From contig CACCQD010000004.1 in the NCBI GenBank assembly GCA_902547925.1, positions 1 through 64,000 of the forward strand: 64,000 nucleotides of DNA. Direction: 5' to 3'. A model generated the notes under the pieces. The model saw nothing but the letters and a program-made list of their open reading frames with translations. It made no database searches and was not told the origin of the DNA. The first letter of the stretch is position 1. Each line of letters opens with the position of its first letter. Positions 42,832 to 51,739 of this stretch are shown piece by piece. This DNA comes from an uncultured SAR116 cluster alpha proteobacterium. Lineage in GTDB: Bacteria > Pseudomonadota > Alphaproteobacteria > Puniceispirillales > Puniceispirillaceae. The translations under genes and the position numbers were made by a program.

Positions 42832-44703
42832 GTGAAGCTACAAAACTCGACCGAAACATTGCACGTCTTATCTACAGCAGCAGGGATAATTTTATTCTGC
42901 TATATGGCTTTTGCGACTGTTTTTGGTCCTTATAAAACTACGTTTGTCCATCTGGCTTTGTTCGCATTACTTTCTTTCATTATCCTGTTTTTGGATAGTA
43001 TGGCTTTGCGCCAAAATAGCAGGAAAAAGGTCTCTTATGACCTTGTCCTTTTATTAGCTTCGGCAATTCCTTTGATCTACTTCATATTAGATTTTGAAAG
43101 GTTGATTAATCTATGGGGCTCAACATACCTATCATACTTAGATTTGTTTTTAGGGAGTGTTTTTGTGCTCGTCTGTATTGAGGCCTCAAGGCGTCAATCA
43201 TATATGCTCGGCGGTTTAGCTGTTTTGGCTTGCCTTTACATGCTCTTTGGCAATTTTTTGCCGGGTGTTTTTAGTCATGCCGGCATGGATTTTGGCCGTT
43301 TCATTTACACAGTTGTTTACACTAGTGAGGGTCTTTTTGGCACTGGCCTTAAAGTGGCAGCAACATACCTATTCATGTTCATGGTTCTTGGGAGTGTCCT
43401 CAGGGTAAGTAAAACAGGCGATTTCATGATTGATTTAGCTAATAGCGTTTTGGGAGCACGGACTGGTGGCGCGGCCAAGGGAGCGATGGCAGCGAGTGCG
43501 GGCCTTGGAACCATAGTTGGAAGTTCGATTGGTAATGTGGTTGCGACCGGCACATTTACAATACCGCTTATGAAAAGCACGGGATTCCAACCCCACGTGG
43601 CAGCCGCAGTGGAAACGAATACCTCAGAGGGTGCCCAACTTGTACCACCAATATTAGGCGCATCCGCGTTTATCATGGCTCAGGTAACGGGTATTTCTTA
43701 TGAAATTATTGTGTTGGCAGCAATCATTCCAGCCGCGTTGTACTACATATCTCTTTATTCTGTTGTTCATATTGAAGCTCTGCGTCACGGGATAAAAGGG
43801 CTGCCAGAGGATAAAATTCCCTCTTTTAAGGAAAAATTTGCTGCCGGTTGGCATCTCCTGATCGCTCCGATTGCGCTTTTTTGCCTTTTGCTGATTGGGT
43901 CTTACACTGTGACCTTTGCGAGCTTAGCAGCTATTTTTATTGCCGTAGCCTGTGGATTGGCGAGAAAGAGCACCAAATTTGGTTTTAAAAAATTGATTAA
44001 ATTTGCCAGCGAAGGCCTGAGTCAGTCGGCCCAAATCACAGCATTAGTAATTTCAATTGGGCTGATTCAAGCCTCTATAGTCGCCACCGGACTTGGGCCA
44101 AGGTTGACAGACATAATTCTTGGATTAAGCGACGGTTCATTATTGATGACAGCGGGTCTGACGGTCGTTGCGGCTACAGTCCTTGGAATGGGGATGCCTA
44201 CTCCCATAACATATTTGCTTCTTGCAATGTTTGCCGCACCCGCTCTGGTTGAATGTGGAGCGAGTGTTTTAGCCGCCCATCTTTTCTTGTTCTATTTTGC
44301 GATCAAGTCAGGCTCTACACCTCCTGTTGCACTGGTTGCAGTCGTAGCTGCCAGCATTGCAGAGGCTCATTGGTTTCGCACAGCTATCACAGCGTTCACA
44401 CATTCATTGCCCGGCTTTGCAGTTGCTTTCATGTTTCTTTATGAACCGGGGCTTCTTTTTGAGGGCGATTACTCTGTCATATTTTTCGTGTTCGTGAAGG
44501 CCGTTATCGCAGTGATTGCGATAACCTATGCTATCCAAGGTTGGTGTGGTGGATGGGTTTCATGGTTTTCTCGAGCAGTGCTCGCTTCAGCGGGATTGGC
44601 TATTTTTAACGAAAATTTGTACGCAAACTCATTTGGTATAGCCGCCATCGTAAGTATTTTTTTATTCCAATATTTGCAAAACTCGGCAAACATTAAGCGT
44701 TAG
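42832..44703 (+). CDS. TRAP transporter permease, fused 4TM/12TM (DctQM) type
   Basis: Multi-TM 623 aa; ARTGGAAKGAMAASAGLGTIVGSSIGNVVATGTFTIPLM, GMGMPTPITYLLLAMFAAPAL; adjacent TAXI binding protein. Confidence 0.9.
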   Translation: MKLQNSTETLHVLSTAAGIILFCYMAFATVFGPYKTTFVHLALFALLSFIILFLDSMALRQNSRKKVSYDLVLLLASAIPLIYFILDFERLINLWGSTYLSYLDLFLGSVFVLVCIEASRRQSYMLGGLAVLACLYMLFGNFLPGVFSHAGMDFGRFIYTVVYTSEGLFGTGLKVAATYLFMFMVLGSVLRVSKTGDFMIDLANSVLGARTGGAAKGAMAASAGLGTIVGSSIGNVVATGTFTIPLMKSTGFQPHVAAAVETNTSEGAQLVPPILGASAFIMAQVTGISYEIIVLAAIIPAALYYISLYSVVHIEALRHGIKGLPEDKIPSFKEKFAAGWHLLIAPIALFCLLLIGSYTVTFASLAAIFIAVACGLARKSTKFGFKKLIKFASEGLSQSAQITALVISIGLIQASIVATGLGPRLTDIILGLSDGSLLMTAGLTVVAATVLGMGMPTPITYLLLAMFAAPALVECGASVLAAHLFLFYFAIKSGSTPPVALVAVVAASIAEAHWFRTAITAFTHSLPGFAVAFMFLYEPGLLFEGDYSVIFFVFVKAVIAVIAITYAIQGWCGGWVSWFSRAVLASAGLAIFNENLYANSFGIAAIVSIFLFQYLQNSANIKR

Positions 44704-44724
44704 GAACACAAAGTGGAGGAGATA

Positions 44725-45684
44725 ATGAGAAAGATAAATGCATTTATCACGGTGGCAGCTTTCCTGTTCGGAGCTAGTCATGCGCTTGCGGCAGACCAAG
44801 TGTCTATAGGAGCCAGTGGATCAGGCTCTGGTCCCTACTTAAATGCTGGTTTGATGGCAGAGGCAGCCAACAAGGCGCAAAAAGATTATAAATTTTCAGT
44901 TCAAACGACTGGTGGATATAAAGATAATCTTGGTTTGGTGCTCACAGATAAGGTTGATATTGCTCTTAACACGCTAATTGGCATTTATGATGCCTACAAT
45001 CAAAACGGTAGTTATGGCACTTCACCTATGAAGGATGATTTTAAGCGTTTGCGCTACCTCTTCACGTTTGGTGCAGTGCCTCAAAATATCTTTGTTCGCG
45101 CAGATAGCGGAATTGGCTCTTTACAGGAAATAAAGGGACAGTCTTTCAATATAAACAAGCCTTCAAGTTTTACTCACGGTATGAATTTGAAAATGCTTGA
45201 AGCGGCAAATATATCTACGGATTCTTTCAAAGTTGGCACCGTGAGCACGGGTCAAGTATTCGAACAAGTGCAAAACAAGGTTTTTGTCGGTGGAGCTCAC
45301 GTTTATCAGTTAGGGCTTGGAAATGCTCAAAAATTATCTAGTACGGTTGAGATAAAATATCTTGATGTTCCTCAAGATGTGATTGATCGAATGAATGTGG
45401 GTTACAATGGACTTTTGGTTCCATATGTGATTCCAGCCAATACCTACAAGGGGCAGAAAAACTCTGTGAATACCTTTGGGCTTGCTCAGGTAATGTTCAC
45501 CGATGACAGCGCTGATGAGGATCTAATTTACGAATTTACCAAGTCATTTTGGTCGAATATCGAAAATTTGCAGTCTAAGAATACCAGCTTTGCTGGTATG
45601 AGTGCTAAGCTTGGTGCCAAAAATTATGAAATTCCTATGCACCCAGGCGCATTACGATATTTCAAAGAAATTGGTGCCATGTAA
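44725..45684 (+). CDS. TAXI-family TRAP transporter solute-binding protein
   Basis: Signal peptide; VSIGASGSGSGPYLNAGLMAEAANKAQKDYKFSVQTTGGYKDNLGLVLTDKVDIALN. Confidence 0.88.
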   Translation: MRKINAFITVAAFLFGASHALAADQVSIGASGSGSGPYLNAGLMAEAANKAQKDYKFSVQTTGGYKDNLGLVLTDKVDIALNTLIGIYDAYNQNGSYGTSPMKDDFKRLRYLFTFGAVPQNIFVRADSGIGSLQEIKGQSFNINKPSSFTHGMNLKMLEAANISTDSFKVGTVSTGQVFEQVQNKVFVGGAHVYQLGLGNAQKLSSTVEIKYLDVPQDVIDRMNVGYNGLLVPYVIPANTYKGQKNSVNTFGLAQVMFTDDSADEDLIYEFTKSFWSNIENLQSKNTSFAGMSAKLGAKNYEIPMHPGALRYFKEIGAM

Positions 45685-45732
45685 AAACAGTAACGTTGTT
45701 CGGAGTTTTGTTACGTTTTCAGCGACAAAAAA

Positions 45733-45762
45733 GTGACCACAGGAAATGAAGTCTTCTGTGGT
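45733..45762 (+). terminator. candidate hairpin terminator after TAXI gene
   Basis: GACCACAG...CTGTGGTC inverted repeat, AT-rich downstream. Confidence 0.4.
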
Positions 45763-45814
45763 CAATAATATTAATAAAAATCAATAATTGACGTATTTGG
45801 CATGCTAAACAATG

Positions 45815-45945
45815 TGGCGACGTTTGCAAAAAAGCGCAAAGCAAGGGCCTGAATCTAGTCCAGTTTAGTCCAGGTTTCTGGATACCAACGACTGCCAAAA
45901 TGTCCCAGAACACGGTAGTTTTCACCTCCAGAAACCGCCAAATAT
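45815..45945. repeat. right-end module copy RE2
   Basis: GGCGACGTTTGCAAAAAAGCGCAAAGCAAGGGC...GGTTTCTGGATACCAACGACTGCCAAAATGTCCCAGAA...ACCTCCAGAAACCGCCAAATAT. Confidence 0.88.
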
Positions 45946-45996
<51 letters not shown>

Positions 45997-46237
45997 TTTA
46001 TCAATAAAAATAATAGGTTAAGGACAAGTGTCCACGTTTTGTCCACACTTAGGCGGGAACACCCAAAACCGCAAGTCGATTGGACAATCTTTGCGCCCGA
46101 TTCGGGGTCTGTTTTGCCCAACGCGAACGCAAGATTTCCTTGCTACGGACCAACGAAATAGATGAATTAAAATGCGCTGAGTCAGTTCTTGTAGCCCATC
46201 GCTTCCCAACTCTCATCAGCATTGCTACACTTCAGCC

Positions 46238-48175
46238 ATGTACAGTGCCGCACTAGCATCACTGGTTGGACTGATGCTGTCGATTACTCTGCAATCGGCA
46301 AACGCATTAAATCTGAGTTGTAAGCGAACTTCAGGGATGCATGACGGCTTTTCAACTAGAAGTGTTTTTGAGTCCTGGTTTCCAAAACGGGTGAACCCGA
46401 CCGCAGACGAGCAAATTCCAACCAGCAAAGATACTCAAGTTAGTTTTCAGATTAATGGTGCAAAATATACTCTAACGCCATCCAAAGTGATGACTGGCTC
46501 CTTGCCAGAAAAAGCAGGTTACAAGTCAGTCACTGGCGTTAGGTACAAATGTAATGCCACGTCTAATGAGGTCAAGATTGCATTCGGCCAACCTGGTAAA
46601 AAGGCTAATACCAAGAGCTTGACCACCACTGCCTCCACAAGCGCAAAGACACCTCAATCGAAGAGTTTGGTGAGGTGGCAGAGAAAAACGGATAGCTATG
46701 TGTGCAAATTTGCTCCGAAGTTTAATAATGCTTTGAGAGAAGCCAAACGTCGTGGCCTGAACTGTGCTGTTGACGAGAGTGGCTCAACCCAAGCAACGGT
46801 CGCCGGCTTGACACTTACCCAGGTGCCTGTTTCTCAACACAGTAATCCTTCGATATGTAATTTTGCTACCTATCGTGCCGGCTTAAAAACAGTATGGACA
46901 ACATCCAAAGACAAGCAAGTATATGTCCAAGAGGCAAAACGACGTTCCCTGAAGTGTGGTGTTGACAGCAGTGGCTCAACCCAAGTTGCCACGGCCACCT
47001 CCAAACCAGCTATATCCTCCGCCGAACTTGACGCCGAACGTCGAAAGCGGCTCCAAGCTGAAGCTGAGTTAGCCGCCCTAAAAGCCCAAAAGCAGGAGCA
47101 GCAAAAAACAATCTCCAGCGACACTAAAGCTCCACTGCTAACAATTGACAGTGCTGTCACGGAGGGTAAGCAAGGCATCATTCTGGGCAGGGCCACAGAC
47201 AATATTGGAATTGCAGAAGTAACCATCGATGGACAGCTGGTTGCGTTCGATGTCTCAGGCAACTTCCAATTCAACACCTTCGTTCCTGCAACAGGTAAAG
47301 AAGTGTTGGTTGAAATTAGCGACTTGGCTGGCTTATCCAATTCAAAGGTAGTTTCTCTGTCTCGTTCTGATGGAGTGCAACCTGCAACCTTGTCATTTGC
47401 CAGCTTGAATCCAATGGGACGTAAAGTGGCTAGCAACGATACCGCAGTGGCTTTGATTGTTGGTGTTGATGCGTACGAAAACACTCCGGCCAGAGCCATT
47501 TATGCGGATAGTGATGCTAGGGTATTTGCTGATTACGCATCAGAGAAACTGGGCGTCCCTGAAAATCGCATTAACATTCTGGTAAATGATGGTGCTGGCG
47601 AGAGGGAAATGCTTTTGTCGGTGAAATCGTGGTTATCCCGTGCCGTCAAACAGAACCAGTCCGACGTCTACGTGTTCTTCGCCGGTCACGGTCTGGCCAG
47701 TGATGATGGTGAACAGATGTACCTGCTACCCTATGACGGTGCCCCTGAGTTGTTAGATGATACCGCAATTGCCAGGGAACGCCTTTTCACTGACATCGCT
47801 TCCGCCAACCCCCGTAGTGTAACGGTATTCCTCGACACCTGCTATTCCGGCATAACCAGAGGCACTGATATGCTAATAGCTAGTCGTCCTATCGCTATCA
47901 AAGCACTCAAGCAATCAGTACCTGACAATTTCACAGTTATGACAGCAGCAGCTGGTGACCAGACAGCTAAACCACTGGAAGAAGCCAAGCATGGAATGTT
48001 CAGCTATTTCCTGATGAAGGGGATGGAAGGGGAAGCAGACGCTAATCAGGACAGCAAGATTACCGCTGGTGAATTGCACAGTTATGTTCAGACAAACGTA
48101 ATCCAGCAGTCCAGTGGCAACCAGACTCCGGAGTTACAAGGTGATGCCAATAGAGTGCTGGTGAGGTTCCAGTAA
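46238..48175 (+). CDS. exported caspase-like (peptidase C14/metacaspase) protein
   Basis: Signal-peptide-like N-terminus; VALIVGVDAYEN, VFFAGHG (His), VFLDTCYSG (Cys); two N-terminal EAKRR-L-C-VD-SGSTQ repeats. Confidence 0.87.
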   Translation: MYSAALASLVGLMLSITLQSANALNLSCKRTSGMHDGFSTRSVFESWFPKRVNPTADEQIPTSKDTQVSFQINGAKYTLTPSKVMTGSLPEKAGYKSVTGVRYKCNATSNEVKIAFGQPGKKANTKSLTTTASTSAKTPQSKSLVRWQRKTDSYVCKFAPKFNNALREAKRRGLNCAVDESGSTQATVAGLTLTQVPVSQHSNPSICNFATYRAGLKTVWTTSKDKQVYVQEAKRRSLKCGVDSSGSTQVATATSKPAISSAELDAERRKRLQAEAELAALKAQKQEQQKTISSDTKAPLLTIDSAVTEGKQGIILGRATDNIGIAEVTIDGQLVAFDVSGNFQFNTFVPATGKEVLVEISDLAGLSNSKVVSLSRSDGVQPATLSFASLNPMGRKVASNDTAVALIVGVDAYENTPARAIYADSDARVFADYASEKLGVPENRINILVNDGAGEREMLLSVKSWLSRAVKQNQSDVYVFFAGHGLASDDGEQMYLLPYDGAPELLDDTAIARERLFTDIASANPRSVTVFLDTCYSGITRGTDMLIASRPIAIKALKQSVPDNFTVMTAAAGDQTAKPLEEAKHGMFSYFLMKGMEGEADANQDSKITAGELHSYVQTNVIQQSSGNQTPELQGDANRVLVRFQ

Positions 48176-48234
48176 GCCCGACGGATGTCAAAAAGAAAAA
48201 CGTGATTGATTAAGCGCGTACAGTTCGGGTCGTT

Positions 48235-48266
48235 CTGAGACAGACTGAGACAAACTGAGACAAAAA
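48235..48266 (+). repeat. short tandem repeat near the end of island segment 3
   Basis: GAGACAGACTGAGACAAACTGAGACA. Confidence 0.75.
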
Positions 48267-48313
48267 AGTAGACATCTTCATAATAAACTATTGATTTAAA
48301 TATATAATATGGT

Positions 48314-48413
48314 CCTACGGGATGCCAGTCTACAACATAAAGCTAGCCTCAGAAACAAGCCTTCGGCCTTCACGGACTTGGGGCTGTTTTTTTGTGTATG
48401 TTATAGCTTTCTT
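48314..48413 (+). repeat. partial att copy R3 plus left-end module
   Basis: CCTACGGGATGCCAGTCTACAAC...CCTTCACGGACTTGGGGCTGTTTTTTTGTGTATGTTATAG, homologous to 41078-41171. Confidence 0.85.
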
Positions 48414-48695
48414 ATGGTTTTTCAGATGTTACGTTTCAAATTACTTTAGTCGTTTGTTTTAGTAAGGCGAGTTTACAATGTAGTTTTTGTTGAAAACTAT
48501 CGGTTTAGACAAATTCCCAGAAATGCTCGTTTTTGCAACTCTGTTTGGTATTTTTGTTTGAAGCGGTGGCTCTAACATCTACGCATTTTTCAGACAGCAT
48601 TGCGTCGTTCAGGCTCTAAAACGCTCTCTACTCATGTCGCATGTACTCTTAATTCGAATGAGATCATCCTCTGATAAAAATAATTAACACATTTT

Positions 48696-48738
48696 TATAT
48701 TGCAAATGATAATTAGTATCATTATCATTTGCAATATA
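48696..48738. promoter_or_regulatory. Fur-box-like operator within a perfect 18-bp inverted repeat
   Basis: TATATTGCAAATGATAAT-TAGTATC-ATTATCATTTGCAATATA; centre GATAATTAGTATCATTATC matches GATAATGATAATCATTATC at 16 of 19. Confidence 0.7.
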
Positions 48739-48983
48739 GGTTTTAGTTAAGTTGTGAAACCAAACACTCTTGGACCGCCCTTGGGTATTTTAGCTTTCGT
48801 AACTCTTTGAAAGTTAGATTTTTGAATCGTGCCAATGGGTGGTGTTGGGCGGGGTCAGTATTTGCGTTCCCTTGTTAGCTGACCCCGTTCAAAAATAGCA
48901 GTTTTATTAAAGAAGAAGGAAAATCTTAAATTTTATTTTTTGGTGCTGAGACGGTTGCATCACCAAAATTCGACCAGATCAAT

Positions 48984-49211
48984 TTGGGGGAGCTTATGTA
49001 TATTGAGATGAGTCGTTCTGAAGTTGTTAAAGGCGAAGAGCGGCAATTTGAACAGTCATCTATAGAGAGACATTACAAATTAAAAGATATCCCAGGATAT
49101 CTTAGTGCTCACTTTGTTCGCGGTGGGACCAATGGCGTTGTCACTTTTTACTCGTTGCACACGAGATGGACCAGCAAAGACGAATTTTTAAACTGGTGCA
49201 CAGGCGAATGA
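48984..49211 (+). CDS. small ABM-type protein, possible heme-degrading monooxygenase
   Basis: MYIEMSRSEVVKGEERQFEQSSIERHYKLKDIPGYLSAHFVRGGTNG...HTRWTSKDEFLNW. Confidence 0.5.
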   Translation: MGELMYIEMSRSEVVKGEERQFEQSSIERHYKLKDIPGYLSAHFVRGGTNGVVTFYSLHTRWTSKDEFLNWCTGE

Positions 49212-49453
49212 TTTTAATACCTTGATGTACTAAGTCGTGAGAAATTCACATAGGTTCAACCATGCTGATTTAGTGCCGACAAATTCACCCAGCAAATCTC
49301 GCGAAAGCTTGGTTTAAAGCATCCATAATTAGTAATTAGTGACAAAAAGAGGAATTAAACCTTCAGATGGTAATCATTCCACGAGTTGGGCAAAGGCAAA
49401 CAGGACCTTAAATTTTTTAGGCCGGGGATTTGTTATGTGGTTTGTATTGAAAG

Positions 49454-49511
49454 TCAGTTGGAAAGCTGACGCGCCTACGGAGAAATGGGCGTGACAAAGT
49501 CACCCATTTCT
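49454..49511 (+). other. paired hairpins upstream of DUF1289 gene (candidate structured leader)
   Basis: GTCAG-ttggaaag-CTGAC and AGAAATGGGcgTGAC-aaa-GTCACCCATTTCT. Confidence 0.45.
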
Positions 49512-49525
49512 AGAAACGTCAAAAA

Positions 49526-49849
49526 TTGGGAAAACTAGAATCTAAAATTTTGAGGACAACCACATTGTCGAAAATAATTAGTCCCTGTGTTGGGGTTTGC
49601 AAATACAAGCTAAAGGGACGCTGCTCCGGATGTGGGATGAAAAAAGCTCACAAAAGGGCTTTTAAAAAATTGGACTCAACAAAGAAGCGACAGGATTTCC
49701 TTGCAACGTTAATTTTATACCAAAAAGAGCTTCACCTTTACCAAGACTGGGTCCGCTTGTATCGCAAAAAATGCAGGAAGAAGGGAAAGGAATTCCCCCT
49801 TCAACTAGAAATCTCCGAGCAGCCCCAACTGCAAAAGCTGCGCGACTAA
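49526..49849 (+). CDS. DUF1289-type Cys-rich protein
   Basis: SPCVGVCKYKLKGRCSGCGMKKAHKRAFKKLD. Confidence 0.75.
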   Translation: MGKLESKILRTTTLSKIISPCVGVCKYKLKGRCSGCGMKKAHKRAFKKLDSTKKRQDFLATLILYQKELHLYQDWVRLYRKKCRKKGKEFPLQLEISEQPQLQKLRD

Positions 49850-50328
49850 GCTAAATGACTTTTAAGCATCCAAGCAAATTTTTCATGCTCGCGCGCTCTG
49901 CCGATACACAAGTCTTCGGTAAGTTTGTCATTTTTCTCGGAGGCAATGTCACACGCCCCGATCAGGGTTTCCGCTAATGTTTCCTGTGCTATTGCCATTG
50001 CCGCAATCATTTCGCGGTCAGTGGCCTCTCCTTCGTGCTCTTCCACCTTGGACCGCGCAACCATGCCAGATAAAGTGCCCTGAGCATGGCCGCCAATTGC
50101 CTTTATACGCTCCGCTAAATCATCCTGACCCTCGAAATGATCCTCGTAAATTCTTTGAAATAAATCGTGGAGGGGCCCGAAAGCCATACCAGTAACATTC
50201 CAATGGAAGTTCTGTGCAAGCATAGTAGTCACTGTCGTTTCCGCTACCGCTTGATTAAGCGCGTCAACGATTGCAAGTGACGCTTGCGGGATTTCATGGC
50301 CTTTTATCAGTTCCATAATTATCTCCAT
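49846..50328 (-). CDS. Dps-family ferritin-like protein
   Basis: AQNFHWNVTGMAFGPLHDLFQRIYEDHFEGQDDLAERIKAIGGHAQGTL. Confidence 0.9.
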   Translation of the reverse strand: MEIIMELIKGHEIPQASLAIVDALNQAVAETTVTTMLAQNFHWNVTGMAFGPLHDLFQRIYEDHFEGQDDLAERIKAIGGHAQGTLSGMVARSKVEEHEGEATDREMIAAMAIAQETLAETLIGACDIASEKNDKLTEDLCIGRAREHEKFAWMLKSHLA

Positions 50329-50407
50329 CGAATTGGGCTATACAGACTGACATATAGCTATTTGCCATTTAAATACAAGATTTTCTATTTGGCATTGAGA
50401 AAATTAA

Positions 50408-50830
50408 TTATCGTAATGACATGCATATTTTCTCAACAAGATAGAGAAAATGAGGGTGGACTCTCCGGCTGAGCCTCGACGATAACAAGAACTTTGTGCT
50501 TGCCTCGTCCGCTGAAATATAGCTCTCAAATATCCGGATGAGCCAAGCCTCATCAAAAGTCAGTTCATCGCACCCGGGGTCACTAAACTTTGCAGAGCAC
50601 CCCAACAAAGATGGTAACCCACGGATTAACGTTTCAATGTGCGCTGATAGTGCGGCCTCATCCTGCGACTTCAATAAGTCACACGCTCTTATTAAGTCTA
50701 TTTTGGGTTTTGCTCTGCTCAACTGGTATGTAACTCTAAAAAAATCCAGTAACCCCGAACTTTTTCCGGGCATTTGAGAAAAACTTGGTCCAGATAAATC
50801 ATATTTGAGTTTTGAGAGGTTAGCGGACAT
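50408..50830 (-). CDS. hypothetical protein
   Basis: 140-aa ORF without long overlapping alternatives, palindrome in its upstream region; family not recognised. Confidence 0.6.
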   Translation of the reverse strand: MSANLSKLKYDLSGPSFSQMPGKSSGLLDFFRVTYQLSRAKPKIDLIRACDLLKSQDEAALSAHIETLIRGLPSLLGCSAKFSDPGCDELTFDEAWLIRIFESYISADEASTKFLLSSRLSRRVHPHFLYLVEKICMSLR

Positions 50831-50849
50831 TGTGATTCACTTTTTGCGA

Positions 50850-50866
50850 ATGAGAACTGTTCTCAT
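50850..50866. promoter_or_regulatory. perfect palindrome (Fur-family-like architecture) between divergent genes
   Basis: ATGAGAAC-T-GTTCTCAT. Confidence 0.5.
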
Positions 50867-50924
50867 AAACTAACTAAAAATGGAGAACTTTCAAGTGTTC
50901 TTTTTATTTAAACACATAAAAATA

Positions 50925-51593
50925 ATGCAGACATATCGTGTGTTGCAAATATCTATAGTCATTGTTTGCGCGGTACTTTCGTCCAACTCTCAGGCCGGTG
51001 ATTATGAGCGTGGGTTTGAAGCCCTCGCATCAAAAGATTATCGAAAGGCTGCCTATTACTTGAGCCTATTTGCCAGTAACGGCGATGCGCGCGCGCAATA
51101 CAACATGGGTATAATGTATCGTGACGGACTTGGTGTTGTGCGTGATCCAAGAGTTGCTCTGTCTTGGCTTCTGTACGCCTCGGCGCAGGGTCACATGCTC
51201 GCTAACTATGCATCAGGCCTTTTAATGCGCGACGGGCCTGTAGATGTGCAAGATTCTGAGCGTGCGCTGCATTATCTTAGCGAGGCAGCATTTCTTGGGC
51301 ATGCGCTTGCACCACTTGAAATTGGCAATATGTATTTTGTAGGCAAGCATGTTTTCAAAGATCGCACGCTTGCATTTGTCTGGTGGAGTCTCAGCGCTGA
51401 TCGAAATGGGCCTGGTGCACAGGCCAACATTGAGAGCCTTACTGACAGTCTTACCACAGAGGAAGTGGCCAAAATCCACGGTATTCTTGCAAAATGTGAT
51501 ATATTGCCTCTACGAGAATGCTTGGCAGAATCTTTGCTGTATTTGGAGCCAGCAGAAGTGGAAAGTGGTGTCGTCTCGCAGCCAAAGCTCTAG
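50925..51593 (+). CDS. Sel1-like repeat protein, probably exported
   Basis: MQTYRVLQISIVIVCAVLSSNSQAGDYERGFEALASKDYRKAAYYLSLFASNGDARAQYNMGIMYRDGLGV; ORF opens at 50880. Confidence 0.8.
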   Translation: MQTYRVLQISIVIVCAVLSSNSQAGDYERGFEALASKDYRKAAYYLSLFASNGDARAQYNMGIMYRDGLGVVRDPRVALSWLLYASAQGHMLANYASGLLMRDGPVDVQDSERALHYLSEAAFLGHALAPLEIGNMYFVGKHVFKDRTLAFVWWSLSADRNGPGAQANIESLTDSLTTEEVAKIHGILAKCDILPLRECLAESLLYLEPAEVESGVVSQPKL

Positions 51594-51739
51594 GTACTGG
51601 TTTAAGTTTCTAAGATGCGCCAGTTTTTGCGAAGAAGTTGAACAGTAGGGCGGGTGTTATGGGTGTGTTGTGACTACCTCCAACCACCATCGGCTATCAT
51701 GGAGATTCGGAATTTAGTATTATTCGCCCCAAACGCCGC

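Noticed and set aside
46018-46209. Possible integrase C-terminal remnant at the left end of segment 3
   Set aside because: Translation (GQNRPRIGRKDCPIDLRFWVFPPKCGQNVDTCP) shows no tyrosine recombinase catalytic motif; cannot be supported by reading alone.
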